Below the pieces are notes generated by a model that ran no database searches, was not told the origin of the DNA, and saw nothing but the letters and a program-made list of their open reading frames with translations. 64,000 bases of DNA, taken from contig OX352763.1 in the NCBI GenBank assembly GCA_947095585.1, forward strand, positions 13,193,462 to 13,257,461, given 5' to 3'. The position numbers were made by a program, and so were the translations under genes. Of the stretch, positions 33,354 through 43,895 are shown one piece after another (position 1 is the stretch's first letter; each line of letters starts with the position of its first letter). The stretch is from Nephrocerus scutellatus. Taxonomy: Eukaryota; Arthropoda; Insecta; Diptera; Pipunculidae.

Positions 33354-33720
33354 GGGCGGTCAGCCATAAGCAGAATAGGGCGAATAACACAAAATGCTTT
33401 AGAATTGCAGGTGGCCGTATCTATATATGACTGGTGAAAGTGCGATCAAACCTTCACGCGGTGGCCGCTGGTAATTTTCCTCCAATACAGGAAAAGCTAC
33501 ATGATCGGGCTAGTCCCTTCAAAGTAAGGTTAGCGCGAGGCCAATAACCTCGCATGTAAAAAACATTGTTACGGAACCCTTAATCAGCCTCGGATACACT
33601 GATGAATGACAATGACCACGGTAACGAAAACGACTAAGCGATTTAAGAATTGTCTCATGGAACGTACGCTCACTGTATAGAGCTCAAGCTGCACAGCAGC
33701 TAGCCGATACCCTGTCCAAA
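33354..33720 (+). mobile_element. RTE-type LINE, 5' end fragment
   Basis: The stretch starts GGGCGGTCAGCCATAAGC and matches the 5' leaders at 19854 (minus) and 63529 (plus). It runs through GGAACGTACGCTCACTGTAT to AGCTAGCCGATACCCTGTCC, the very start of the coding region, then stops. It has the 5' end without the rest, the opposite of normal LINE truncation, so a deletion or recombination removed the body. A jockey-like LINE tail follows within 60 bp. Confidence 0.8.
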
Positions 33721-33779
33721 CAGACATTGATTCCTTTGTCTGTTACCAATACGATGCCGTACAAAACACAAAACGCATT

Positions 33780-33895
33780 TAAAACACAAGCTCTTTTCCT
33801 CTCCCTTGCCTTAATGCGCACGCTGTGCCAAGCTTATAGACGAGCATTATAAGGGTGTATACCACTTTACGCGTGGGCAAAATATAAAAATTGTA
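33780..33895 (+). mobile_element. Jockey-like LINE 3' tail
   Basis: CTCTTTTCCTCTCCCTTGCC, GCTGTGCCAAGCTTATAGAC and GAGCATTATAAGGGTG match the 3' ends at 15540-15652 and 43800-43895 closely. It ends in an A-rich run. No coding sequence is attached. Confidence 0.8.
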
Positions 33896-35623
33896 TTCCT
33901 CGTTTTGTTAGCGTATGTATTTATAGCACATTTTCGATAGCTTATCTTAATTTTTTAAGCTTTTAGCAAAATAAGGGTACTCAGGATTTCACAATTTTTA
34001 AATTGTGTATAAGAACTTTAATAGTTTCGAGCAGAAAAGATACGATACATAGGTACACGAATTGAAAAAAAAAGTATTTCCTACTTCATTAATTATGACC
34101 TTGTTTTAAACCGCTTTATGGTACGTTAGCTAAATTACATTGCTCAACAAAAAAAAAGCTAGCCAACACCATAGCACGATTAAATTCCGTGTTTTTAAGT
34201 TGCGCTTGCTGCGCTTTTACTATGTGATGCACAAGCTCAAGCATGTCTGGAAAATCAAATTCATTGCCGTAACTAATTTGGTAGACAAGCGGAGCGCGGC
34301 TTTGTGCGATGACTTACGGCAACCGATTGGGTACCTCATCGCTCATTTTTGCGCTTAATTTACACAAAATCCGTACTGCACTGATGCGGTGCACTTGTGG
34401 ATGATAGATGACTGATTTGAAAATTGGGCTAATTTCAGTTGAGATTAACTCCCCTCCGCTCAACCAAGTAAATTGTGGTGCATTTGTTTTAGTTTAGCTT
34501 TACCGACAGACACATCCAGTTTTCTGGCATAAAATGTTATGCAAATTTATCCTTATCTTCAATTGAGAACTCACATATCCTGTCTATCTTTCACACAGAG
34601 CATCATTTTTCAACAGCTGCGTACAATTTTTGCGCCAAAAACCGTTTCTAACTACTAAGCAGTATTATATTAGCGTTATGCGAAACAATGTTGAATGACG
34701 CTGCAGAAAATACTTAAAACTAATCAATTAATCTTTTCGCATAAAAGAAGCAATTTTCAAGAGAAATTAGCTACAATGACTCAATGATTCATTCATTCTT
34801 CGGGCATTAATTCATTCATAAGACCATATCGGCCTTTTACATATGGGCAGAATGGTGGAATGAATTATTATCCTCATAGTGCGCTAAACTACGATGCAAT
34901 TTTATGTTTCCGTGAAAACTTTGCTATCTTGGATCCACAGACCGACCGACTACAAATCTCCAAGCTGTCTTATTTGCTCAAGTGCAACTGTGTGACTGTA
35001 AGCCCAACGAAACGATCACAAGAACACCTGTACATCGGGTAATGCCGCAAAGTGCATCCTGACTGACGCAAGGACAGAACATTTATCAGTTGATTTGAGA
35101 AGCATAGAAGCTGGTCAGTTGGATTGAAGCTTTTCAATAGACTAGGAATCGATAGTGAATGTGTGCTCATGTTCGACTGCACTGAATGCACTGATATGCG
35201 GCTGCGGCACTCAGCAGCGTTCTCTCATTTAAAAAATTCACAACAAGAAACCCGCTGCGCATGACAATTTACTGTCGGAAAAAAGTACTTAGTATCTTAT
35301 TAATGACAATGCGGCATCATAACGAATGTGAATGCAAATTCATGCGTATAACTGAGGCTAATTCGTTGATGTAAACGAAGGCTGCAAACAGCTGTTGCCG
35401 AACGCCGCTGCATTTACGTTCGATACTTTGGCATCGTCTCTTGGTTCTTGACAAACAATCGTCAATAAAACAATATATAACTTCTTTTCAGTAATATTTT
35501 TTATACACTATTGGACGTTAAATTGTTATTTTTTCATTAAATTGTTTTTTTGACGTGACAACGTCTTACTCCAAGGTTTAAGAGGGTACATGTTCAAAAA
35601 CTCAAATGTTAAATGTCACTATT
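33896..35623. other. Unassigned sequence
   Basis: Short open frames (72 codons at 34140-34358; 60 codons at 34860-35042; 73 codons at 34970-35191 minus) have no recognised features. No repeat is seen until the arrays that follow. Confidence 0.4.
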
Positions 35624-35722
35624 TAACAGATGTTAAGTTACGTTTTTAACAGATTTTAAGTAACGTTTTTTTAACAGATGTTAAGTTACGTTTTTAACAG
35701 ATTTTAAGTAACGTTTTTTAAT
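35624..35722. repeat. Short dimeric tandem repeat, about 48-bp period
   Basis: AACAGATGTTAAGTTACG alternates with AACAGATTTTAAGTAACG, each followed by a T run. The pair occurs twice, so the unit is a dimer of about 24 + 24 bp. It lies 26 bp left of the 118-bp satellite. Confidence 0.85.
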
Positions 35723-35748
35723 ATCCAATGGGATTTGGTCATAAGGAA

Positions 35749-36650
35749 GTAGAGTTTTTGAACAAAGCAATTTATCAAGCGATTCGCATGAAATTCGGAA
35801 TGTAGGACTAATATGTGACTATAGGACTTGTTCCTATGGAAATTCTGGTATCTGGCCAATAGGGTCTGGGATTTTTGAAACCAAGCCATTTCTCAAGGGA
35901 TTCGTATGAAACTCGTAATGTAGGACTAATATGTGACTATAAGACTTGTTCCTATGGAAATTCTAGGATCTGGCCAATAGGGTCTGGGATTTTTGGAACC
36001 AAGCCATTTCTCAAGGGATTCGTATGAAACTCGGAATGTAGGACTAATATGTGACTATAGGACTTGTTCCTATGGAAATTCTGGGATCTGGCCAATAGGG
36101 TCTGGGATTTTTGGAACCAAGCCATTTCTCTAGGGATTCGTATGAAACTCGGAATGTAGGACTAATATGTGACTATAAGACTTGTTCCTATGGAAATACT
36201 AGGATCTGGCCAATAGGGTCTGGGATTTTTGGAACCAAGCCATTTCTCAAGGGATTCGTATGAAACTCGGAATGTAGGACTAATATGTGACTATAAGACT
36301 TGTTCCTATAGAAATTCTAGGATCTGGCCAATAGGGTCTGGGATTTTTGGAACCAAGCCATTTCTCAAGGGATTCGTATGAAACTCGGAATGTAGGACTA
36401 AGATGTGACTATAAGATTTCTTTCTATGGAAATTCTGGAATATGATCATTATTGTCTGGAATTTTTGGAATAAAGCAATTTCTCAAGCGATTCGCATGAA
36501 ATTCGAAATGTAGGGCTAAGATGTGACTATAAGATTTCTTCCTATGGAAATTCTGGAATATGATCATTATTGTCTGGAATTTCTGGAATTAAGCAATTTC
36601 TCAAGCGATTCGCATGAAATTCGAAATGTAGGACTAAGATGTGACTATAA
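35749..36650. repeat. Satellite array, 118-bp unit, about 7.6 copies
   Basis: The word GGATTTTTGG recurs every 118 bp (for example 35869 and 35987). Each unit carries GTATGAAACTCGGAATGTAGG, with small variations, then CTAATATGTGACTATA, TTGTTCCTATGGAAATTC and CTGGCCAATAGGGTCTG. The central units are almost identical; the first and the last two are more diverged, with the last two reading GATCATTATTGTCTGG in place of GGCCAATAGGGTCTGG. This edge divergence is typical of arrays homogenised by unequal exchange. Confidence 0.97.
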
Positions 36651-37109
36651 CAAAAAACCTTGACATATCTTTAGGCTCAGTAATATTGCATATAAAAATA
36701 TGTGGGGAACTTATACAAAAATTGTATGTGGTGAATTTTTTTATAAAACTATACCAGTATATGTTCTGGTATTCGCTAGCAGGTTCTTTATAAAATTTTA
36801 AAAAAGAAGAGAAGCTTCTCGAAACTGTTGATTTAGTATAAATACCCCATATTTTTTCGCAGCGAGTTAGCTAATTTAAGAATTCTACCAGACTAGTCGT
36901 TAAAGTTGAAAAGTAGATAAAGCTACCGCCTATGTGAATAATAGTGTTATAAGTGAATGATAAGTAATCACCAGTGTGAACTGTTGCTATGTGTTCAAAA
37001 AAATTTGGTTAATGGTCTTTGTTATGTTTTGATTTTATTTGTAAACTCCAAATCCATTACGAAAGCCCAAATTTCGTAACAATATGATAGAGTCACACGA
37101 TAAAGTCGG
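36651..37109. other. AT-rich sequence right of the satellite
   Basis: No feature is supported. Confidence 0.45.
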
Positions 37110-37400
37110 GGCAGGTATAGACGTTGTGGCTCAATTGATTGGAGCGTTCGACTACTTTCGAGTTCCAGAAAACCCCAAAAAGGTTTTTCACGATTCCACC
37201 TAGCGCGAATGTCTGACAAACGGCTCAGTGTAATAACTGTCATATAAACCTACTCAATTCACCTTTCGGATGTGGCCTTATTGTGGGTCCCTTTCTTTTA
37301 TTTTAAAAATATAATACGCGCAGCATGGATGTTGAGAAGCTTGGACCTAGACTACAATGGTCTGTTATGCAAAAATGTTATTAAATAAATGCGTATTACA
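37110..37400 (+). mobile_element. Diverged SINE copy
   Basis: It shares GTTGTGGCTCA (A-box region), CGCGAATGTCTGACAAACGG and TGTGGGTCCCTTTC with the SINE family. The B box is degraded. Its 3' part reaches AAGCTTGGACC, as in the copy at 32.8 kb (TAGGCCTTGGACC), then an AT-rich tail. A second SINE follows immediately. Confidence 0.6.
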
Positions 37401-37404
37401 TATG

Positions 37405-37600
37405 TGGGCGCCGTGGCTCAGTGGAAATGCACATGGCTACTGGGCAGGAGGTTCGTGGTTCGAATACCAGTAACACCAAAAGTATTCACGGTGTCCATCC
37501 TCTCGTGAATGGGTAGCAAACGTTCCGAGAGTAATAACTTGCCACGGAAAGCTCAATTGGAATTTGCAAACAAAAATACAACACAAGGTCGTTTACTCAC
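37405..37600 (+). mobile_element. tRNA-derived SINE, best-preserved promoter
   Basis: A box TGGCTCAGTGG at 37414-37424 and B box GGTTCGAATACC at 37457-37468 are spaced as in tRNA genes. They are followed by the family body (AACACCAAAAGTATTCACGG, CTCTCGTGAATGGG). Pol III would transcribe such an element, and mobilisation would depend on a LINE's proteins. The 3' end seen in other copies is missing. The folded tRNA acceptor part is not complementary, so it is not a functional tRNA gene. Confidence 0.75.
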
Positions 37601-37794
37601 AAATTACAACCTTATTTCACAACTCACAGTTCACAAATTCACACTGATGATCACTTATTATTCACATAAATAACACTTAATTATATATAACAGTCATTCA
37701 CTCTTCCATCTTGCAAGTACAGTTTCGAGAATGTTCTGTGGCCTGGTTCTTATAAAAAAACACGTGTGATGGGTTGAATTTCGACTTCTTTGAG

Positions 37795-37851
37795 GTGATT
37801 CTTAACCCCCTTTTACGTGACATAGAGGGCTGCAATTTTGTGAGTTTCTAA
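37795..37851. repeat. Tandem array of about 120-bp units, left part
   Basis: TTAACCCCCTTTTACGTGAC then GAGGGCTGCAATTTTGTGAG is the first part of a unit repeated at 38915, about 39035 and 39115. The hAT element interrupts it at 37852, and the rest of the unit continues at 38840. Confidence 0.75.
37844..37851. repeat. hAT target-site duplication, left copy
   Basis: GTTTCTAA; an identical copy lies at 38840-38847. Confidence 0.9.
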
Positions 37852-38839
37852 TAGTGATGAGCAAAATTGGTCTTGGTCTTGCAGTCTTGTCTTGGTCTTG
37901 CAAAAAATGCAAGACCAAGACCAAGACTAACACTGAGTGTGCAAGACCAAGACTAAGACCAAAAATATGTATGCAAGACTGCAAGACTCTTGCATTTAAA
38001 GTTATGTAATTTCTCTGTTGATATTTATTTTTAAAACCTACATATGTTGTATGTTTATTTGTATACGAATAGGTACATATATAATACTACCAAACATAAA
38101 AACCTTAAACTTAAACTTTATATTTTTGAGTTTTTCTTGTTATAGGTTTTTTCATGCTAGACACGTCATATTAAAAAAGACGTCAACAAAGACGTGTATG
38201 TCATGGCATCAGTTGCAAATAGAAATGTTGAAATTGACTGAGTTCTTTTGACAGAATAAGTCTAGACTTTCTTGAACAAATTTTTGTCGAATTAACCGCT
38301 AAGCTTAAATGTTGATAGTTTTGTGTGTATATGTATATAGGGTGTCCCCTTATTCGTGCACATTAATTTGGGAAATGATTTTTGGGTATATTCTAATCGT
38401 TCTACAGTAAGGGTCATCTCCAATGTTGATATCATTTATGGGGGATTTAAGAAAAAGCTTACTTGGTGCACCCTGACCCATGTTAACGGAAATTGCTCTG
38501 TTAAAACTTATGGTAGAAACTTCGTTTTGGTCTTTTTTTGTAGAATAAATACTAGGCATTGTAACTACGATAACATATGCGTTGATATCTTGTTTAAGTC
38601 TTCAGATATTCAAGTTCAATGCCTGTACCAGTTTTGTTCCCCATGCTTATTTTTGATTTTGACGTTATGCTAGAACAAAAATATGTACATACATACAACC
38701 ATTTATACATACTTATATAGTTATTATTCAAAAAATACTTTATTCTGCAAGACCGCAAGACCAAGACCAAGACTCGACTTGCAAGACCAAGACCAAGACC
38801 GAGATGAAATGGTCTTGGTCTTGCGTTTGCTCATCACTA
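37852..38839. mobile_element. Non-autonomous hAT element, 988 bp
   Basis: Ends are inverted: TAGTGATGAGCAAA at the left, and the reverse complement of the right end also reads TAGTGATGAGCAAA. The 8-bp duplications are perfect, as expected for hAT. Inside each end is a block of CAAGAC/GTCTTG repeats (37871-37985 and 38752-38825) that extends the inverted symmetry. The middle is AT-rich with small frames (77 and 105 codons), none resembling a hAT transposase, so movement needed an enzyme from elsewhere. The intact duplications suggest a fairly young insertion. Confidence 0.92.
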
Positions 38840-39240
38840 GTTTCTAAGTCTTAAATATTATATTTTGTATTCCACGTGTTATGCGTGTCGCGTGTCGCGT
38901 GTGGCTCGTGTAATTTTTAACCACCTTCTACACGACAAAGACGACTGGAATTTTGTGAGTGTCTGAGTTCCAAATATTATTTTTTGTATTTTGCGTGTGA
39001 CGCGTATCACGTTTCACGTGTGAAGCGTGTGCGTAACTACCTTCTACACGACCTAGAGAGCTGAAATTTTGTGGGTGTCTAAGTCACAAATAGCTTTTTT
39101 TAGGTCCTTTCGCACGACCTAGAGGGCCTAGAAGGCGAAAATTTGTGAATTGGTGAGCAGCTCAATGTCAAGGTCTAATTTTGATGTCCTACGTGTGACC
39201 CGAGACGCAAGTCGCGTGTGGCGTGTGTGATGCGTGGAAA
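38840..39240. repeat. Tandem array of about 120-bp units, right part
   Basis: Units share ACCTTCTACACGAC, then GAATTTTGTGAGTGTCTGAG and a CG-containing block such as GCGTGTGACGCGTATCACG. Starts are near 38915, 39035 and 39115. With the part left of the hAT there are about four units. The right-hand units are more diverged. The repeated GCGTGT words are unusual in this AT-rich DNA. The first 8 bases are the right copy of the hAT target duplication. Confidence 0.75.
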
Positions 39241-41494
39241 AAAGAAAATACTTTGACCTCAAAAACAGATAATTATTTATTATATTATATTATATATATT
39301 TATTATATTAATTATATTAGGCGATTATTACCAAATAATAAAGGACTGTGTGGCAAGCGTGTGTCGATGTATACATAAAAGTGTGTATACATTTACCTGT
39401 TATATATTCGAAAAATAAAACAATGGTATTTGGTGGTATTTGTGCACTTACTGGTTATAATAAGCTTTCTTTGATCCATTGTTAACCAAATAAAACAGAA
39501 GAATTGTTCAAATAAATTATTCTACCCTTTTGTTTATAAGATTTGTTGTCGAACACTTTAACCCAATTTTAAATGGAATAAAATTAGTTATACGTATATG
39601 TTAATCATTATTCAAATGAAATTATTAATTAGATTATTGTCTAGAAATAGTGCGACGACATTCAGTGAATCAGGATTACCATAAATGTCACTGTGATCGC
39701 ATTATGACGCAAATACTAGAATTTATATAGATCAAGAGTTTGGTAATACCACAGATCATAAACATAGATAACATAACTCATGTCACTGCTTCAAATTTCT
39801 TTGGTTTCTCATCCATATTACATTATTAAGCTGGGTTCAACACACAAAACAATTTGAAGTTATTTTTGGGTGAATTGTTTTGGTTTTTTCTAACATGACC
39901 ATTGTCACGACGCGACGGAGTTTCGTCAATAAGCTTACAAAAATTCAACCTTAGTGTAATGAACTCTACTGCTACGCTGCATCTACAAAATATTAAGCAA
40001 CAGCCACAACTCTAAGACTAAATAAGCGATACGAAATCAGTTTATTAGTGCCATTCAAATGTGATGACATTAAAAATACAAAAATGTATTTGTATTAGTA
40101 TACAAAAGTATGTATATATGAATATTGTTTTGTTTTCTTTTGGTTGTTCTTACGGCTGCTGTGCGTTCATTCCACTTTGCACACAAAAACAAATGCTAAT
40201 TACCTGGCGAACCTTCCGGTTCCGGCCGAAATAATTATTCTACTTCTGCACATCACAATCTGCGGTTCGCCAAACTGGTGTTCGTTTCACGTATAACCAA
40301 AAAAATTAGCAAGAACAACAACGACAACAAAAACTACATCGACAATGTCACGTAATTATGATAATCCATGTACGAGACAAAAATTATGCATAATAAGGTT
40401 GTTTTTTTTTTTTTTCAAAAATGTTTATGGCGTCTTTTATTAATGAATAATTTTTAACGGTATTGCTATGACAGCTATTATGATGGTCATAATAAGCAAT
40501 TATGTAAAGCCAAATTTGTGATTTGTCATTGGAGTTTTTCCCTGCAATATGGGTTATTGTCCAACACGCTGATTTGGGCAGTTTTTTTAAATAAGAAGGG
40601 GAAAAAGAAAAGAAAAAGCATTACAAGTCGCTTCACTTCTGATATGGAATGGAAGCAATCCACCTTTCTAGGTCATTAGCCTTAGCAGGTCATTACGTCC
40701 ATGTTCATGTACAAAGGGAGACATTTAAAAATTCTGGATACACAGGAACTTTGCTAAAAGATTTATCGTTTTTTTATTTTTTTCAGAAAGAGCTAAAACA
40801 ACCTTAAATGGTTCCAGGGCAGTTCCTCGCATACATTTCCTCTCGGAAGTTTTTCTTAGCGCCCTCACAGCACAATAGTATATAACATAACGAGCTAGGA
40901 AAGTGGACGTTATCGTGTGAGTTAAAAGTTTGACATATGAAGTGGCAGCCAAGTACGGCAGTCTAGCGAGCACGATAATCACTTTTCAGAGAGTAATGTA
41001 CGCTATTCGTCACACGACCAAAAAAATGTTTCTGCTAAGCTGCTCATGCGCAATGCAAAACTATTGTGGGAATGTATGTTCGCTGAGACTGCAGTAAATA
41101 GCAATAGTATTTAATATTGACTGCAAATTTAATAGCAATAGTATTAACATACTAGTGTGGATAATGCCTACTTTCGAGGATAGGAAACAGTCACTTTCGT
41201 ATATGGTCGTGTGAAAAAATGTTATCGCGGATGCTTTAGGTGTATATATCGACCGGCGGATTTATACTATTACTAATAATTGAGCTTTAACTAAATAAAA
41301 AAAATAATTAAAGGTAGAATAATAGATTAACTTTACTTTGTTAAAAAACTTTACTGAACTCATTTGGGACCTATTGGATAACCTTAATATTCTCAACCGT
41401 TTGTATTTGTTGCAATTCTTTAACTTAGCTACACCTTTTAACTTCACTATAACTATATAATTACCCTGAATTCCGCCTTTTACAATGTCCTATC
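39241..41494. other. AT-rich unassigned sequence
   Basis: 39270-39320 is an AT/TTA low-complexity run. 40150-40340 is more balanced, with CAACAACGACAACAAAAAC-type sequence as often seen in fly non-coding DNA. Minus frames at 40725-40982 and 41262-41447 are unassigned. Confidence 0.4.
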
Positions 41495-42575
41495 CTCAGT
41501 AAAAGCTATTCCTAATCCAAGGTGGAACAGCATACGCCGATGGATACATAGCTAAGAGGGTGCTTAGTCGATAGTATGCGGACTCTGAATACCTGGCGAC
41601 CTGCAGTTACAACTGGCCTTCCCCGGGCTCTGTCATGGGTGAACTCCTTTCCCGAATACTCGTGGGTCATTATTGATTCAAGTTTTAATAATTATGAGAT
41701 CTATGCATCTCAAAAGCGCATCAAACTCGGGTCCTGCTGTTGAGCACGACTATCACTACTGTCATGCAAGGTGCTTTACTACACTTTTAGAATGTTGCAG
41801 CAGAGAAGGACTATCCATCAATCCTTGCAAAATACTGTTCTAAAGCCTTTCACGAAAAGAAAACTGATCGATTTGGGACCTATCATCATCAAATCAATCA
41901 CCACGTTAGAATATTCTAGTGAGGTTAAATATCTCGGCATCAACGGCTAAGCTGGAATTCTCATATCAAGTCCGTCATCGAACGCGCCCCTAGGGCAGAA
42001 GTTTGGGTCTAAATCCTGAAGTGGTACATTGGATGTACACAATGATGTTGAGACCTATTATCACTTATGCAGCCTTTGTTTGGTCGCCGAAAGTTTTTGA
42101 ACGGACAACGGCAACTAAGCTTCAGAAGCCACAAAGAGATGCAATGTGCAATGGTTTTCCGACGCTAGAGGTCTGGTCTGTCAATGCCAGTCAAAAACTG
42201 TTACGATGCATTGCAATCTCTTGCAAGACACAACAAAGTTAAACTAGGTTGGGTTGCTGGTCATCAGGGAATTGCAGGCAACGAATCTGCAGATGAACTA
42301 GCTGGCTGGCTCGGAATCTGCGTTCATAGGACCTGAACACTGCTGTGTTGTCAACTGGGCTGCCGCCAGAGCACTGATAAATTGTTGGGAACACAAACTT
42401 CGTCTGGTTCACTGGGAAAGCGACCCGGGGCTTAGGCAATCAAAACAATTAGTCAGGCTTTTTTCCTACAAGCAAATCCTTAATTTTACTAAGGATAGCA
42501 TTAGGAAGCTGGTGAGTTTTCTAACAGATCATTGTGGCCTACGATATCACCTTAAATAGGTGTGCGGTCAGAGAC
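41495..42575 (+). mobile_element. I-type LINE with RNase H, RT thumb to C-terminus relic
   Basis: The plus strand gives SINPCKTILVPFTKR-like sequence in broken frames near 41815, then SSEVKYLGI, FGLNPEVVHWMYTMMLRP and ITYAAFVW, which is the RT thumb of I/R1-type pol. A deletion near 42170 removes the N-terminal RNase H part. Next comes GWVAGHQGIAGNESADEL (42249-42302), the last RNase H block with its conserved His and Asp, and FLTDHCGLRYHLNR after it. The Cys-knuckle is lost at the junction with an opposite-strand LINE. Stops are frequent. Confidence 0.82.
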
Positions 42576-43200
42576 AGAATATATTAGTGGTGGTTAAAGT
42601 GGCTTTTGGTCGAAAGACAGACACACTTAGGCCAGTTATAGTCCATTGTGATTCCACGTGGATCTAGAAAAATTTTCTCACCAACTCGTTGAACCAGTTT
42701 GAGCTTCGTATGAAGTGCAAGATACAAATCATTAAGGTCGTTGTAAAATACAGCTCCAAGATGAAGCTTATGTTTTTGGAAGAGGGCTGGGCATGTACAG
42801 AGAAAATGGAGAATGTTCTCCTCCTTCTCGTCCATGCAGCTTCAGAGAAGTCGTTCGAGAAAACGCTAAACCTTTCTGCATGTTTGCCTTTGAGACACAG
42901 TGTCCCGTGATGACACCTATAATAACACAGATGTGCAATCTTTTTGAGAGATCAACCACTAGGAGCGTTTCAGATCCAGCTTGGGACAGATCTGCTTTGT
43001 CGCCAGACAAAGTTTAGTTTAGTTCCATGTTTGGCGAGTTCGTCAGATTTACAGTTTCCTGGAACGTTTCTATGCCCCGGCACCCAGCACAGGTGAATTT
43101 TGAACTGCTCCGCCATCTCCGTGAGGGATGATCGGGCTAAAATAGAGTTCGTAGAGACAGATTCAGACAGGCGGAGGGAGTTGTACGAAGTGCCACGCTA
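42576..43200 (-). mobile_element. RNase H-bearing LINE (I/LOA type), C-terminal relic
   Basis: The minus strand contains ARSSLTEMAEQFKIHL, then WVPGHRNVPGNCKSDELA, the C-terminal block of RNase H with His and Asp present. VITGHCVSKANMQKG and EKEENILHFLCTCPAL then give the TGH block and Cys-knuckle. The tail runs to about 42580 and meets the plus-strand I-type relic there. One frameshift separates the RNase H block from the tail. RT is missing. This is a different family from the element on its left. Confidence 0.82.
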
Positions 43201-43299
43201 ATGCATAAACAAGCTGACATTGAACTTTGCTTAATTTGTCACGATTACTGCTTGATCTAAGGCAGTCCACCATACAGTCACACCATATACTACCGCTCT
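43201..43299. other. Junction sequence
   Basis: The minus strand reads VNITHRLYRAVVYGVTVWW at about 43260-43330, resembling the INxxIYRxxVxYGxxVWW block of the RT thumb. It may therefore be a further piece of the minus-strand LINE, displaced by the jockey-like relic. Confidence 0.4.
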
Positions 43300-43895
43300 A
43301 TATAGCCTATGGGTGATATTCACAATCGCCGAAAGTGCTGGGAAATGTTTAGGTTTTCTAGTCCGTTGCAATAAATATTTCACTCCCTCTGATCTGGCTA
43401 CAAGAAGTTTATTCACACTAAACTTGAGTACAATTGACCAGACATGGTCAATTTCACCTAAGAATGCCTTGCAACTACTAGACAGAATGCAAACCAGAGC
43501 TAAACAATCAATTATTCCTTTAAACAACGCAGGAACGTTTCCTGCTTGTCATTGTCTTATCATTTCTTTCACCAGCTGTGCTCAAGAAAAATAGCCACTT
43601 GCTTGCCACCTCTCATAAGTGGCATGCAAGTGGCTATTTTCTTAATGCTCATCAGTTTAATCTCAAGCCCAACATCGGACGCACAATAAAGTTCAGAGAT
43701 TCGTTCTTCAGCCGTGCAGTACGTATGTGGAATGCTTTGACAAGCTCTGTTTTTCCACCATCGCTACGATTCACAGGAATTCAAAAAACAAGGTCGTAGA
43801 CATCTCCTCTTTTCTCCTGCTTTATATTAACGCCCACGCTGTGCCAAGTATATAGCTGAGCATTATAAGGGTGCTAACCCCTTTAAAATTAAAAA
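43300..43895 (+). mobile_element. Jockey-like LINE, 3' part
   Basis: AGKCLGFLVRCNKYFTPSDL and SISPKNALQLLDRMQTRAK match the jockey-like family at 14620-15652. After a frameshift near 43590 come TIKFRDSFFSRAVRMWNAL and TSSVFPPSLRF, the C-terminal signature SFFSRTxRMWNxLP. The 3' tail GTGCCAAGTATATAGCTGAG is shared with 15.6 and 33.8 kb. A 17-bp inverted duplication near 43590-43635 (GTGGCTATTTTCTT and its reverse) disrupts the gene. The RT domain is absent. Confidence 0.85.

Noticed and set aside
35749..36650. CRISPR array
   Set aside because: Units repeat along their whole 118-bp length with no unique spacers, which is a satellite; the host is eukaryotic.
37405..37475. tRNA gene
   Set aside because: A and B boxes are present but the acceptor and anticodon arms do not pair, and the same body follows the head in other copies, so it is a SINE.
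38338..38360. Mariner-like terminus AGGGTGTCCCC inside the hAT
   Set aside because: Only one short end-like word is present, with no inverted partner at a TA nearby.
38018..38673. Open frames inside the hAT element
   Set aside because: They show no BED finger or hAT dimerisation motifs and are best explained by T-rich DNA in a non-autonomous element.
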